From: Bacteroidales bacterium
Lineage (GTDB): Bacteria; Bacteroidota; Bacteroidia; Bacteroidales; F082
NCBI GenBank assembly: GCA_028277395.1
Contig: JANQGJ010000071.1
Coordinates: 124,001-188,000 of the forward strand
Length of the DNA: 64,000 bases
Reading direction: 5' to 3'
The notes under the pieces: generated by a model
What the model was told of the DNA's origin: nothing
Seen by the model: only the letters and a program-made list of their open reading frames with translations
Databases searched by the model: none
Made by a program: the position numbers and the translations under genes
Shown here: piece after piece, positions 9,392-18,989 of the stretch
How the letters are laid out: each line of letters opens with the position of its first letter
Numbering within the stretch: the first letter of the stretch is position 1

Positions 9392-9660
9392 AAACCATTG
9401 GAAGAAAATATTATAGTAGTTTGTAATGCTTATCTGACTTAGGATAAGTGTTACAGCTATTGTTGTTGAAACAGACCCGTGACGACAATAATACTACTTT
9501 GCAACGATTGCATCAGGTTTCACAGATGGCATAATTGCTTACACCTGAGATACGGGTTTACTTAAATCAAAGTTGTATCAGGTTGTTGACATTGTGAGAC
9601 AAAAAAAAAGAGGCTGTCCTCACAAGACAACCTCTTTTTTCCAGGTTTGAAAAGTAATTG
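9392..9660. other. Structured intergenic region with several hairpins
   Basis: This gap between convergent genes holds a 13-bp stem (TGTAATGCTTATC at 9422-9434 with 9443-9455, two wobbles, 8-nt loop), a second stem of about 9 bp starting near 9458, and the csp terminator at 9604-9640. The first stem lacks a T-run. It may be a structured 3' UTR or a small RNA; no ORF is evident. Confidence 0.4.
9604..9640 (-). terminator. Rho-independent terminator of the cold-shock gene
   Basis: The stem pairs 9626-9640 with 9604-9618 around a 7-nt loop, and the one mismatch on the plus strand becomes a G-U pair in the minus-strand RNA. The minus transcript then runs into a U-rich tail (A-run 9601-9609 on the plus strand). 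Confidence 0.75.
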
Positions 9661-9852
9661 TTAAACTATTTTAACGTTTATTGCATTTAAACCTTTTTTA
9701 CCTTCCTTTAATTCAAACTCAACTACGTCTCCTTCATTAATTTCATCAATTAATCCGGAAATATGAACGAAGTATTCACTTTTCGATTCATCGTCAATAA
9801 CGAATCCATATCCCTTTGAATTGTTGAAGAATTTTACTGTACCTTTTTTCAT
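9661..9852 (-). CDS. Cold-shock domain protein (CspA family)
   Basis: A 63-residue single cold-shock domain, an OB-fold nucleic-acid chaperone that binds single-stranded RNA/DNA. The start is the ATG at 9852 (MKKGTVKFFNNSKGYGFV). The RNP1 motif KGYGFV and the RNP2-like motif EYFVHIS are intact. An upstream TTG-led extension would add 12 unlike residues and is rejected. A TATGTTTG -7-like element lies at 9882-9875, and a strong terminator follows the gene. Confidence 0.93.
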   Translation of the reverse strand: MKKGTVKFFNNSKGYGFVIDDESKSEYFVHISGLIDEINEGDVVEFELKEGKKGLNAINVKIV

Positions 9853-9874
9853 TGTTATATAATATTTAAGCTTG

Positions 9875-9882
9875 CAAACATA
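9875..9882 (-). promoter_or_regulatory. -7-like element upstream of the cold-shock gene
   Basis: TATGTTTG on the minus strand fits TAnnTTTG and would give a leader of about 15-20 nt. No good -33 TTG lies at the usual spacing, so support is weak. Confidence 0.3.
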
Positions 9883-10138
9883 GTACAAATCTTTTTGATT
9901 TGGTAGTTTATTGAAAAATTTATTTTTTTTGATCAGAAAATGAGTGAGTTTTTTGTGTAGTAATTAACAGTAAATTCCCTGCCTGTCAATTAATAACAGG
10001 GGTAAGTGTCTTTTAGTCAGACTTGTAATTTTGATTTTTACGATTGTAAGTCTATAAATTACATAACCATCGTTTTAATACTAAAATTGATAGTATTGTA
10101 ACAATTTGTAAACAGGTGAGTCTTTAAGTTGAGATTAT

Positions 10139-10720
10139 ATGAAAAAAAGCGAAAAATACCTGAATAAAAAACATAAAGAACTTGTTGATGCATGTTCAAA
10201 GAATGATCGAAATGCACAGATCAGGATTTATGATCTATATTATAAAGCCATGTATAATACCTGTATCAGAATAGTAAAGGATTCATTTATTGCGGAAGAC
10301 ATAATGCAGGAGTCATTTTTAGATGCATTTTCGAAAATAAGCACTTTTGAGTGGAGAAGCAGTTTTGGTGCATGGTTGAAACGAATAGTAATAAATAAGT
10401 CACTTGACAATATTAAAAGCAATAATTCTAATGAAATCCTTGAGGAGAAAATAATTGATGTTCCGGATGATGAGTTTGATAATGACCATGATCAGGATTA
10501 TTACAAAATAAAGCTTGATGAGATAAAAACAGCTATCGATAAACTAAATGAAAACGCCAGGGTATTGATAGTCCTGCACCTTATTGAAGGGTATGATCAT
10601 CATGAGATCTCCCAAATACTCGAAATTCCTTATAATAATGTCAGGGTTCGTTATCTGCGTGCAAAACGTAAACTGATTGAGAAAATTATGGATACTAATA
10701 AACAGCATATATTAAACTGA
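10139..10720 (+). CDS. ECF-type RNA polymerase sigma factor
   Basis: 193 residues with region 2 (around residues 25-95, including AEDIMQESFLDAF for -10 recognition) and region 4 (around 135-185, a helix-turn-helix with HEISQILEIPYNNVRVRYLRAKRKL). The linker is acidic (DDEFDNDHDQD). It starts a four-gene plus-strand run with a putative anti-sigma membrane protein 14 bp downstream and two secreted beta-solenoid proteins, so these genes are probably its own regulon. Family assignment is firm; the inducing signal is unknown. Confidence 0.93.
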   Translation: MKKSEKYLNKKHKELVDACSKNDRNAQIRIYDLYYKAMYNTCIRIVKDSFIAEDIMQESFLDAFSKISTFEWRSSFGAWLKRIVINKSLDNIKSNNSNEILEEKIIDVPDDEFDNDHDQDYYKIKLDEIKTAIDKLNENARVLIVLHLIEGYDHHEISQILEIPYNNVRVRYLRAKRKLIEKIMDTNKQHILN

Positions 10721-10734
10721 ATAAGGCTATAGTT

Positions 10735-11304
10735 ATGTATGATATTGAGAAGAAAATAAAAGATAACCTTGCTTTTTTTGAAGATCGTGAACCTGAAGAT
10801 GGTCATCGTGATAGATTTATTGCAAAACTGTCAAAAGGGTCTGTCAAAAAATCTTTACGGTTTTATATCTATTCTACAATGAAAATTGCGGCGGTGTTTT
10901 TAGTTCTGCTGGTTTCATCGTATTATGTAGTTAAAATTGCCACTTCTTCAGGCGAGAGAGAAGACATATTAATTACAAAAATTGAGTATTCTGAAGATTT
11001 TACTCAAATTCAGAATTATTACGATGAACTTTCAAATCTGCGTATGCTGAAAATCGATGAATATGCACAAAATGATACCGAAGCAATGCGATTGAAAGAA
11101 GAAGTGATTAACAAAATGGAGAGGTTGGATGCAAATCTTGCAATGATAGAAAAGGAATACGTGAAAAACCCACAATCCGAGGCACTTAAGGAAGCTATTA
11201 TCAGTAATAAAAAAATGAAAGTTGAGGTAGTAAATAATGTTGTTGAGCAAATGAATTATGCACAACGAGGTTACCATGCCGGGAGCATGTATACTAATTA
11301 TTAA
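10735..11304 (+). CDS. Putative anti-sigma factor, single-pass membrane protein
   Basis: 189 residues. A cytoplasmic N-terminal part of about 45 residues (MYDIEKKIKDNLAFFEDREP) is followed by one transmembrane helix around residues 50-68 (IAAVFLVLLVSSYYVV) and a charged, helical extracytoplasmic domain. I recognise no named domain. Its place directly after the ECF sigma gene and its topology suggest the cognate anti-sigma factor; this is inference from context. A zinc-binding HxxxCxxC motif is absent. Confidence 0.6.
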   Translation: MYDIEKKIKDNLAFFEDREPEDGHRDRFIAKLSKGSVKKSLRFYIYSTMKIAAVFLVLLVSSYYVVKIATSSGEREDILITKIEYSEDFTQIQNYYDELSNLRMLKIDEYAQNDTEAMRLKEEVINKMERLDANLAMIEKEYVKNPQSEALKEAIISNKKMKVEVVNNVVEQMNYAQRGYHAGSMYTNY

Positions 11305-11319
11305 TAAAAATTGAATAAA

Positions 11320-12381
11320 ATGAAAAATGTACTTTTAAAAGTAATCGCAACCATTTTTATTTCTTTCGTTTCCATATCTCTGGTTTATCCAGGAGAGTGG
11401 ATTGAAAAAGTGGTTGTAGATAAGGAGTTCGAAATTAATCCGAATGCAAAATTGATTATAGATCATGAGTTTGGAAGCGTTCATTGTGAGAACTGGGATA
11501 AAGATATTATCTCTGTTGTGGCAACGGTAAAAGTGAAAACCAGAAACGAGGAGAAAGCAATGGAAATAATTGATAATGTTATCGTAGAAGTAAAAGGTAA
11601 CATGTCAAAGGTTGAAGCGATTTGCGATCTGAACCAAAAATACAGGAAGAATAAAAAGTCAGAAGTACACATAAATTTTGAAATCAAAATGCCGGAATCC
11701 ATTTCCCTTGAGCTTGAAAGCAGATTTGGATCAGCATATATTGAGTCATTATCCGGTCCATCTGATTTAACAAGTGAATACGGAAGTTTATATGCAGGTT
11801 CACTTGGGAATGAAGTTAATATGATTGATATATCATTTGGTGATCTGAGTATTGACGATATAAACAAAGGTGATATTGAGATAAACTATTCACATATGGC
11901 AATTGTTAATGCCGAAGTATTGTCTCTGGAGTCAGATTATTCTGATATTGAGATAACAAAGTCCACTAAGATTTCCCTGGAACTGGAAGGAGGAAATGCC
12001 AGGATAAACAAAGTTGAACAATTTGACATGGAGTCAGCTTTCGCAAACATTGAGATAGATTATCTTGGTGAATCGCTATCAGGAGAAACAGAGTATGGAA
12101 GCTTAAAAGTAAGGTATATTGATAAAGATTTTGAATCAGTATTTCTTTCAAATGATTATGGAGCAATTGATTTACATGTTGATAAAAGTTCATCATACAA
12201 CCTTACAGCCAACGGAAGCTATGGAAATATTAAATACCCTGAAAAATATGCGAATATATCCTATTCAAATATATCAAAATCATCATCTTCAATAAAAGGA
12301 GTCGTTGGAAATCAATCTGATCCCAAATCCAGCATAACAGTTAAGAGTAGTTACGGATCAGTAAATATATCCGGCAGTTAA
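11320..12381 (+). CDS. Secreted DUF4097-like beta-solenoid protein
   Basis: 353 residues from the ATG at 11320; the TTG at 11311 is a poorer start. The signal peptide is KVIATIFISFVSISLVYPG. The rest is rich in short beta-strands with repeated turns such as EYGSLYAG, ETEYGSLKVRY and NGSYGNIKYP, in the manner of DUF4097/adhesin-like right-handed solenoids. It lies 15 bp after the putative anti-sigma gene and before a head-GIN protein, so it is probably part of the sigma-controlled envelope unit. The molecular role is unknown. Confidence 0.7.
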   Translation: MKNVLLKVIATIFISFVSISLVYPGEWIEKVVVDKEFEINPNAKLIIDHEFGSVHCENWDKDIISVVATVKVKTRNEEKAMEIIDNVIVEVKGNMSKVEAICDLNQKYRKNKKSEVHINFEIKMPESISLELESRFGSAYIESLSGPSDLTSEYGSLYAGSLGNEVNMIDISFGDLSIDDINKGDIEINYSHMAIVNAEVLSLESDYSDIEITKSTKISLELEGGNARINKVEQFDMESAFANIEIDYLGESLSGETEYGSLKVRYIDKDFESVFLSNDYGAIDLHVDKSSSYNLTANGSYGNIKYPEKYANISYSNISKSSSSIKGVVGNQSDPKSSITVKSSYGSVNISGS

Positions 12382-12411
12382 TAGAGTTATAAATTTTAAA
12401 AACTATATAAT

Positions 12412-13230
12412 ATGAATACTAAACTTATAATATCGTTGTTTGTAATACTAATTTCTTTTGGAAGTTATGCACAAACCAGAGGAAGTGGTAATGTAAAATC
12501 TGAGGTTAGAGATGTTGGAAAATTTACCTCAATTAAGCTAACATGTTCTGCAGACCTGTTTATTACTCAGGGAAATAATTCAGTTACAGTAAAAGCTGAT
12601 GATAACCTGATCAAGTATATAGGAACCGAAGTTGAGAACGGAACACTTAAAATAAGTACCAAAGGAAGAGGTTTTCGCTCTGTGAAAACATTGGAGGTTC
12701 ACATATCAGTACCTGACATTGAAAAAATAAGCAGTTCAGGTTCAGGCGATATAAGATTTAATGATGTTTTTACCGCAAATGACATGTACATTTCCCAGAG
12801 CGGATCAGGTGACCTAGACGGTGATTTTAAAGCACGTAATCTGGAATTAAAGATCACTGGTTCCGGTGACTGTGATATTAGTGGAGTTATGGGAATGTTT
12901 AAGATATCCATTTCAGGATCTGGTGATGTTGATGCCGAAGATTTGAAGCTTGAAGAATGTTATGTTAAGAATTCAGGATCAGGTGACATTACATTAAAAG
13001 GCAAAACAAATGTACTTACAGTAAGCCAGAATGGATCAGGTAATCTTAATGCCTATAACCTTACTGCTATTAATGCTACAGTAACTAATTCCGGTTCTTC
13101 AGATATTACTTTAAACGTTGTTGAAAAACTACAGGTAACCTTAAATGGCTCCGGCGACCTTACATACAGGGGAAATCCTGAAAAAGTTGATGTTAGAAGC
13201 CATGGTTCCGGTGAAGTTTATCGGAGATAA
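12412..13230 (+). CDS. Head-GIN domain (DUF2807) putative secreted adhesin
   Basis: 272 residues with a signal peptide (cleavage near GSYAQ). The protein is a ladder of about nine turns carrying the GSGD motif (SGSGDIRF, SGSGDLDG, TGSGDCDI, SGSGDVDA and so on, from residue 108 to the end), the hallmark of DUF2807. It should fold as a beta-solenoid on the cell surface or in the periplasm. It is the last gene of the ECF sigma run and is followed by a strong terminator. Adhesion is only the family's putative label. Confidence 0.85.
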   Translation: MNTKLIISLFVILISFGSYAQTRGSGNVKSEVRDVGKFTSIKLTCSADLFITQGNNSVTVKADDNLIKYIGTEVENGTLKISTKGRGFRSVKTLEVHISVPDIEKISSSGSGDIRFNDVFTANDMYISQSGSGDLDGDFKARNLELKITGSGDCDISGVMGMFKISISGSGDVDAEDLKLEECYVKNSGSGDITLKGKTNVLTVSQNGSGNLNAYNLTAINATVTNSGSSDITLNVVEKLQVTLNGSGDLTYRGNPEKVDVRSHGSGEVYRR

Positions 13231-13250
13231 TACATAGGATTTTTTAAAGG

Positions 13251-13288
13251 AAGTCAGAAAACATTTATTGTCTTCTGACTTTTTTTTA
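13251..13288 (+). terminator. Rho-independent terminator of the ECF sigma operon
   Basis: A 9-bp stem (AAGTCAGAA at 13251-13259 with TTCTGACTT at 13273-13281) is followed by a run of T. It sits 20 bp after the head-GIN gene and overlaps the 3' end of the convergent SpoIIAA-like gene. Confidence 0.8.
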
Positions 13289-13666
13289 TTCATTAATCCA
13301 TCCCATAGCTTCATCAAGCTGTGAGGTTACAAAATACTTCTCCGACCTTCCGGATTTTTCACTATGAAAAAATGCATTATCGATTTTAATAAGAAATTCT
13401 TCAAATTTACTATTGCCTACGATAGCAATACGACCACAGTTCTTCATATGCTTAACGGCATATAAACCATCATTCCACATAGCTTTCCAGCTACTTTTTG
13501 TGATGTTCATGTTATCAATCTTTACTAACATGTTTATTGTGGTTATACCTACAGAAAGCTTTTCTTCAAAAAATTTCTCTATCGATTTCTCGTCATCATT
13601 TTCGTAACCACCGATAATCTCAAGGGCAATTGCTCTTTCATTTGCACCATCTAATAATTTGATCAT
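13286..13666 (-). CDS. SpoIIAA-like (STAS-related) protein
   Basis: 126 residues matching the SpoIIAA-like family (PF11964): an N-terminal strand and helix (IALEIIGGYENDDEK), the central MLVKIDNM strand, a W-rich helix (SSWKAMWNDGLYAVKHM), then GRIAIVGNSKFEEF and a C-terminal AMGWINE helix. It is cytoplasmic and has no signal peptide. Members are often stress-associated, but no activity can be stated here. It is a single gene convergent with the sigma operon. Confidence 0.75.
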   Translation of the reverse strand: MIKLLDGANERAIALEIIGGYENDDEKSIEKFFEEKLSVGITTINMLVKIDNMNITKSSWKAMWNDGLYAVKHMKNCGRIAIVGNSKFEEFLIKIDNAFFHSEKSGRSEKYFVTSQLDEAMGWINE

Positions 13667-13782
13667 AACAGTTATTTTAAGTTATTGATAATGTTTGTGA
13701 TTGTCTGTTTCTACAAATATAATAATTGTATTTATAAAACCGGGTTAATTATCAGGTTTTTAATTATTACGACAGCATAATA

Positions 13783-14442
13783 CTAAAGCTTACCTTCCCA
13801 TTCTGCAAAAAATCGGTCAAGAAATTCCTCCATATAAGAATGACGATCAATGGCCAGTCTTTTTCCGGTTTCCGTCGTCATCATGTTTTTCAGAAGCAAA
13901 AGTTTTTCATAGAAATGATTAATGGTAGGTGCATTGCTTTTTTTGTATTCATCTTTCGAGTTATACTTTTGGGGTGGAATATCAGGGTTATAGATTTCTG
14001 ATCCTTTATAACCTCCATAATTGAATGTTCGAGTAATGCCAATGGCACCAATTGCATCAAGCCGGTCAGCATCCATAACAACATTTAATTCTGTAGATTT
14101 ATAAGTTGTTACATCGAATGAGTTTTTGAATGACATATTGATGATTATCAGTATTACTTCATTGATTACCTTATCGTCAACTCCAGCTTCATGAAGAAAT
14201 TTACGAGCTTTTTCAGGTCCGATATCTTCATTACCATCATAGAATTTTGAATCGGCAATATCATGTAACAACGATGCCAGCTGAACAATAAATTCATTTG
14301 CAGATTCTTCTGTAGCAATTTTTGATGCTGTTTTCCAAACCCTGTATGTGTGCCACCAATCGTGACCTCCTTCAGCTCCTGATAATTCATCTTTAACCCA
14401 TGATGCTGTGAAGTTAACTAATTCTTTTTGATCATTATTCAT
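13783..14442 (-). CDS. HD-domain phosphohydrolase (YedJ-like)
   Basis: 219 residues from the ATG at 14442, preceded by a GGAGG; an in-frame TTG at 14466 would put that GGAGG inside the gene, so it is not used. The metal-binding HD signature is split as H in GGHDWWHTYRV and LLHDIADSKF, with a later conserved DADRLDAIGAIGITRTF. This matches cytoplasmic HD hydrolases of the YedJ type, whose physiological substrate is uncertain. It appears monocistronic. Confidence 0.85.
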   Translation of the reverse strand: MNNDQKELVNFTASWVKDELSGAEGGHDWWHTYRVWKTASKIATEESANEFIVQLASLLHDIADSKFYDGNEDIGPEKARKFLHEAGVDDKVINEVILIIINMSFKNSFDVTTYKSTELNVVMDADRLDAIGAIGITRTFNYGGYKGSEIYNPDIPPQKYNSKDEYKKSNAPTINHFYEKLLLLKNMMTTETGKRLAIDRHSYMEEFLDRFFAEWEGKL

Positions 14443-14653
14443 TGTATATTTTTTGCCTCCGGACAAAAGTAGTAATTAAGCACAATAATATTATTAATAT
14501 TTAAGTGTTCAATATCGTACACGCCATGTTTAACACTGAACACTTGTTATTTCGTTTTGCAGTATTGATTATTTTAATAATTTGTTAAACAGTATCTAAG
14601 TTTTTTTGGCATGAAAAATGATACTTGTGAACCTTTGAAGATGTTTGAGTTTG

Positions 14654-17305
14654 ATGAGATTTAAGAGAGACTTTTCCTATTTAGCGATTTGTAATTGTTT
14701 TTCGCTAATACTGATATTGGTATTAGTAACACAATCATTTCTGTTGTTTGGTCAAAAGCGGGTATATACAGCCTCCCGGATCATTGATAAACCACCGGTC
14801 ATTGATGGAGTTATAACTGATAATGAATGGAAAGGAGCTGTTTGGGCAGGCGATTTTACCCAACGTGAACCTTATGAAAATGAAAAACCCTCTCAGAAAA
14901 CATCTTTTAAGGTACTATATGATGATAATTTTCTTTATGTTGCTATCAAAGCACATGATACTGAACCTGATAAGATAGAAAGAAGACTGACACGTCGCGA
15001 TAGTTTTGAGGGTGATTGGGTAGGGATTGGAATAAGTAGTTATAATGACAATCTTACAGGATTTTCTTTTTCTGCCAATGCTGCAGGAGTAAAGGGAGAT
15101 GCAATTTTAACGAACGATTCTGATTTTGATGAAACCTGGGATCCTGTGTGGTTTGTGAAGGTAAGTATTGATGACAATGGATGGTGTACTGAAATGAAAA
15201 TTCCTTACAACCAACTCCGTTTTGCAAAGATGGAAGAGCATGTATGGGGATTTGAAGTTCAACGTAAGCTTTTCAGAAAAGAAGAATTATCACTTTGGCA
15301 AATGATACCTGTTGATGCTTCAGGTTGGGTTAGCAGATGGGGAGAATTAAACGGAATAGTTAACATTAATCCCAGGAAAGAAATTGAGATCATTCCGTAT
15401 GGAATGTTAAAGTATGAATCGTTTGAAAAAGAGGAAGGAAACCCGTTCTCTACCGGATCAAAAACAGGATATAATGTTGGTGTTGATGGTAAAATCGCAA
15501 TTACAAATGACCTTACATTAAATTTCACTGCAAATCCCGATTTCGGACAGGTTGAAGCTGACCCTTCGGAGGTTAATTTATCGGCTTTTGAAAGTTTTTT
15601 TGAAGAAAAAAGACCGTTTTTCGTTGAAGGAAGCAGTATTTATGATTATCCACTTACCGATGGTAACGGGCCTTTTAGCAGAGATAACCTGTTTTATTCC
15701 AGGAGAATTGGCATTCGACCGCATTACGATCCTGATTTGTCGGATGATGAGTATATTGATATACCGGAGTTTACAAGAATTTTAGGAGCCGTTAAACTAT
15801 CGGGTAAAACCAGAAACGGTTGGTCAATAGGTGTTTTGGAGAGTGTAACTAATAAGGAGGTTGCTACCATAGATAATGATGGGGAAAGGCGTAAAATTGC
15901 AGTTGAACCCACAACAAACTATTTTAACGCAAGGTTACAAAAAGATTTTAATGAAGGTAATACTCAGATTGGAGGTATGTTTACAGCCACAAACAGGTTT
16001 ATTTCTGACACTACACTGGAGTTTTTACCAACATCTGCATATACAGCCGGAGCTGATTTCGTTAAGTTTTGGGATGAAAAAGCGTATTATATAAGCGGGA
16101 AAACGGTTTTTAGTGTAATTAACGGATCTGAAGAAGCTATTACGGATATACAGGAATCATCGCAACATTATTTTCAGAGACCTGATGCAGATCATCTGGA
16201 ATTAGATACAACTCTTACAACTCTTAGTGGTAACGGAGGAACAATTGGTGGGGGTAAAATAGGAGGTGGTCACTGGTCATTTGGAGGATGGACAACATGG
16301 AGATCACCGGGGTTGGAACTTAATGATATGGGATACATGCGAATCTCAGATTTTTTTAACCAGGTATTGTGGGCAGGTTACAGAATATGGGAACCTGTAG
16401 GAATATTTAGAAGGATTAATTTTGATGTATCTAGCTGGTCGGGGTGGGACTTTTCCGGTTTATATCTCTATAATGGATATGAATTCAGTGCAAATATGCA
16501 GTTTACAAATTACTGGAGATTAGGTACAGGTATGAATCGTGAAATATTTGATATTAACCGACATGAATTACGTGGAGGGCCTGCTTTACGTACTCCCGGT
16601 TCATGGGGTAACTGGTTTTATGTTAGTACAGATGACAGGAAGAAATTAAAATTGTCATTTTCAACATATGGTATTTGGGGTGATGATGATTATCGAAAGA
16701 CAAGACGTATTAGATTTGGAGTAGATTATCGGCCTCTTGATTTTATACAACTCTCAGTTGATCCTGCCTATACCAGGTCAGATAATTTTATGATCTATGT
16801 AGAAACAATTGAACAGGATGATAAAGAAATATACCTGGTTTCTTCAATTGAAAGAGAATATGTTAGTATGGATATTAGAGTGGATATTGGAATTACCCCT
16901 GATTTGAGCATACAATTCTGGGGTCAGCCATTTTTGTTTTCAGGCGATTACACCGAGTATAAAAAAGTAACTGATCCCATGACATCATACTTTAAAGATC
17001 AGTATTACATATTTTCTCATGATGAAATATCATTTAATGCTGATGATGATACCTATACGGTTGACGATGGTGTTGATAATTTCTCTTTTGAGAATCCCGA
17101 CTTTAGTTTCTATGAATTCAGGTCTAACCTGGTAGTAAGATGGGAATACATTCCGGGTTCTGCCGCTTACCTTGTTTGGTCGCAGGGAAGAACCGGTGAC
17201 CATCCTGACGGGTCATTCAGCCTAAGTGAGAATATTGACAGATTGTCATCTTTAACAGCTCATAATGTGTTTCTTCTAAAACTTTCCTATAGATTTAGTT
17301 TCTAG
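14654..17305 (+). CDS. DUF5916 outer-membrane protein with N-terminal CBM9-like domain
   Basis: 883 residues from the ATG at 14654; a TTG nine bases upstream is less likely. It carries a signal-anchor stretch, then a carbohydrate-binding family 9-like domain (about residues 35-235; PPVIDGVITDNEW is its typical opening), then the DUF5916 region (NFTANPDFGQVEADPSEVNL, FFEEKRPFFVEG) and a long C-terminal run of beta-strands ending in a barrel-like LLKLSYRFSF. Such proteins are thought to sit in the outer membrane. The ligand is unknown. Confidence 0.85.
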   Translation: MRFKRDFSYLAICNCFSLILILVLVTQSFLLFGQKRVYTASRIIDKPPVIDGVITDNEWKGAVWAGDFTQREPYENEKPSQKTSFKVLYDDNFLYVAIKAHDTEPDKIERRLTRRDSFEGDWVGIGISSYNDNLTGFSFSANAAGVKGDAILTNDSDFDETWDPVWFVKVSIDDNGWCTEMKIPYNQLRFAKMEEHVWGFEVQRKLFRKEELSLWQMIPVDASGWVSRWGELNGIVNINPRKEIEIIPYGMLKYESFEKEEGNPFSTGSKTGYNVGVDGKIAITNDLTLNFTANPDFGQVEADPSEVNLSAFESFFEEKRPFFVEGSSIYDYPLTDGNGPFSRDNLFYSRRIGIRPHYDPDLSDDEYIDIPEFTRILGAVKLSGKTRNGWSIGVLESVTNKEVATIDNDGERRKIAVEPTTNYFNARLQKDFNEGNTQIGGMFTATNRFISDTTLEFLPTSAYTAGADFVKFWDEKAYYISGKTVFSVINGSEEAITDIQESSQHYFQRPDADHLELDTTLTTLSGNGGTIGGGKIGGGHWSFGGWTTWRSPGLELNDMGYMRISDFFNQVLWAGYRIWEPVGIFRRINFDVSSWSGWDFSGLYLYNGYEFSANMQFTNYWRLGTGMNREIFDINRHELRGGPALRTPGSWGNWFYVSTDDRKKLKLSFSTYGIWGDDDYRKTRRIRFGVDYRPLDFIQLSVDPAYTRSDNFMIYVETIEQDDKEIYLVSSIEREYVSMDIRVDIGITPDLSIQFWGQPFLFSGDYTEYKKVTDPMTSYFKDQYYIFSHDEISFNADDDTYTVDDGVDNFSFENPDFSFYEFRSNLVVRWEYIPGSAAYLVWSQGRTGDHPDGSFSLSENIDRLSSLTAHNVFLLKLSYRFSF

Positions 17306-17523
17306 TTCAGAATTCTTAATATCCTGTTTAAGCCTCTTATTTAGAATGATTATAATATTATTTGGTAAAAAATGCCTCCATACTACCTGAATGATTATTT
17401 TTGCAAAAGATTTATAAAAAGAAAACAATTTGAAATATTTATCATCGGAAATACAATTAATTTAAGAGTACTTCAATTATCATAGATATTTCATTAACGA
17501 ATAAAACATTAAAAACTATCTGG

Positions 17524-18915
17524 ATGAAATACGATATCATCATAATTGGAAGCGGTCCGGGAGGATATGTAGCTGCTATTAGGGCATCTCAACTTAATAA
17601 GAAGGTTGCTATTGTTGAAAAAGCCGAACTTGGAGGAATTTGCCTGAATTGGGGTTGTATCCCAACAAAATCGTTGCTGAAAAGTGCTCAGGTATTTAAT
17701 TACGCCAAACATGCAGCAGATTATGGAGTTAAAATTGATGGAAATGTTAACCCTGACCTGGCAGAGATGGTTAAGCGAAGCAGAGGAGTAGCAGATGGCA
17801 TGAGTAAAGGAGTACAGTTTCTATTGAAAAAGAATAAAGTAGATGTAATCAATGGATTTGGCAAGATTAAACAGGACAAACAGGTTGAAGTTACCGGTGA
17901 CAACGGTGAAACAGCTGTTTATGAGGCTGATAGTATCATAATTGCCTCCGGTGCCCGTTCAAGGGAGTTACCCAATCTACCCCAGGATGGAAAGAAAATA
18001 ATTGGGTACCGTGAAGCTCTCGTGCTTGATAAAATGCCAAGAAGTATGGTAGTTGTAGGATCAGGTGCAATAGGTTCGGAATTTGCCTACTTCTTCAACA
18101 GTATTGGGGTTGAGGTTACTTTGGTAGAATTTTTGCCTAACATTGTCCCATTGGAAGATGTTGAAGTTTCGAAGGCATTGGCCAGGTCTTTTAAAAAGTC
18201 TAAAATGAAGGTAATGGTTGACTCAACAGTAGAATCTGTTGATACTTCAGGTGATAATTGCAAAGTTACCATAAAGACAAAAAAAGGGCAGGTTGAAGTA
18301 GAAGCTGATATTGTTCTTTCAGCGGTTGGTATTACTACTAATGTAGAAGGTATCGGACTTGAAGATGTTGGTATTGAACTCGGGAATGGTAAAATTAAGG
18401 TTGACGATTTCTATCAGACCAATATCCCAGGGTATTATGCTATTGGAGATATTGTACATGGGCCTGCATTAGCTCATGTGGCGTCACATGAAGGAATTAC
18501 CTGTGTTGAAAAGATTGCCGGAATGGATGTAGAACCAATTGATTATGGTAATATCCCTGCATGTACTTATACCAGTCCTGAGGTTGCTTCAGTTGGAATG
18601 ACAGAAAAACAGGCAACAGAAGCCGGCTTTGAGATTAAAGTAGGAAAGTTTCCATTTACCGCATCAGGGAAAGCAAGTGCCGCCGGAAAGAAAGATGGTT
18701 TTATAAAAGTTGTTTTTGATGCTAAGTATGGCGAATGGCTCGGATGCCAGATGATTGGAGAAAATGTAACCGAAATGATAGCTGAGGTTGTCGCTGCAAG
18801 AAAGCTTGAAACTACGGGGCATGAAATTATCAAGACGGTTCATCCGCATCCAACAATGTCAGAAGCTGTTATGGAAGCCGTCGCAGCTGCTTATGATGAA
18901 GTTATCCATATTTAG
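17524..18915 (+). CDS. lpdA: Dihydrolipoyl dehydrogenase (E3)
   Basis: 463 residues. It reoxidises dihydrolipoyl groups of 2-oxoacid dehydrogenases and of glycine cleavage H-protein using FAD and NAD+. The FAD loop GSGPGGY is at residues 9-15, the redox disulfide is in GGICLNWGCIPTKSLL, the NAD loop is VVGSGAIGSEFAYFF, and the C-terminal His-Glu active-site pair is in HPHPTMSEAVME. It stands alone, so it may serve several complexes, including glycine cleavage, whose P-protein is at the start of the window. Confidence 0.96.
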   Translation: MKYDIIIIGSGPGGYVAAIRASQLNKKVAIVEKAELGGICLNWGCIPTKSLLKSAQVFNYAKHAADYGVKIDGNVNPDLAEMVKRSRGVADGMSKGVQFLLKKNKVDVINGFGKIKQDKQVEVTGDNGETAVYEADSIIIASGARSRELPNLPQDGKKIIGYREALVLDKMPRSMVVVGSGAIGSEFAYFFNSIGVEVTLVEFLPNIVPLEDVEVSKALARSFKKSKMKVMVDSTVESVDTSGDNCKVTIKTKKGQVEVEADIVLSAVGITTNVEGIGLEDVGIELGNGKIKVDDFYQTNIPGYYAIGDIVHGPALAHVASHEGITCVEKIAGMDVEPIDYGNIPACTYTSPEVASVGMTEKQATEAGFEIKVGKFPFTASGKASAAGKKDGFIKVVFDAKYGEWLGCQMIGENVTEMIAEVVAARKLETTGHEIIKTVHPHPTMSEAVMEAVAAAYDEVIHI

Positions 18916-18989
18916 GATAATACCCATATTCACAACTATAAATTACTAATCGCATTGTGTTGTCAATGCAGGAACTAACATAGAATACT

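Noticed and set aside
17396-17403. TATTTTTG as a promoter of lpdA
   Set aside because: It fits the -7 consensus, but no TTG is within 17-23 bp upstream and the leader would be about 120 nt; support was too thin to list.
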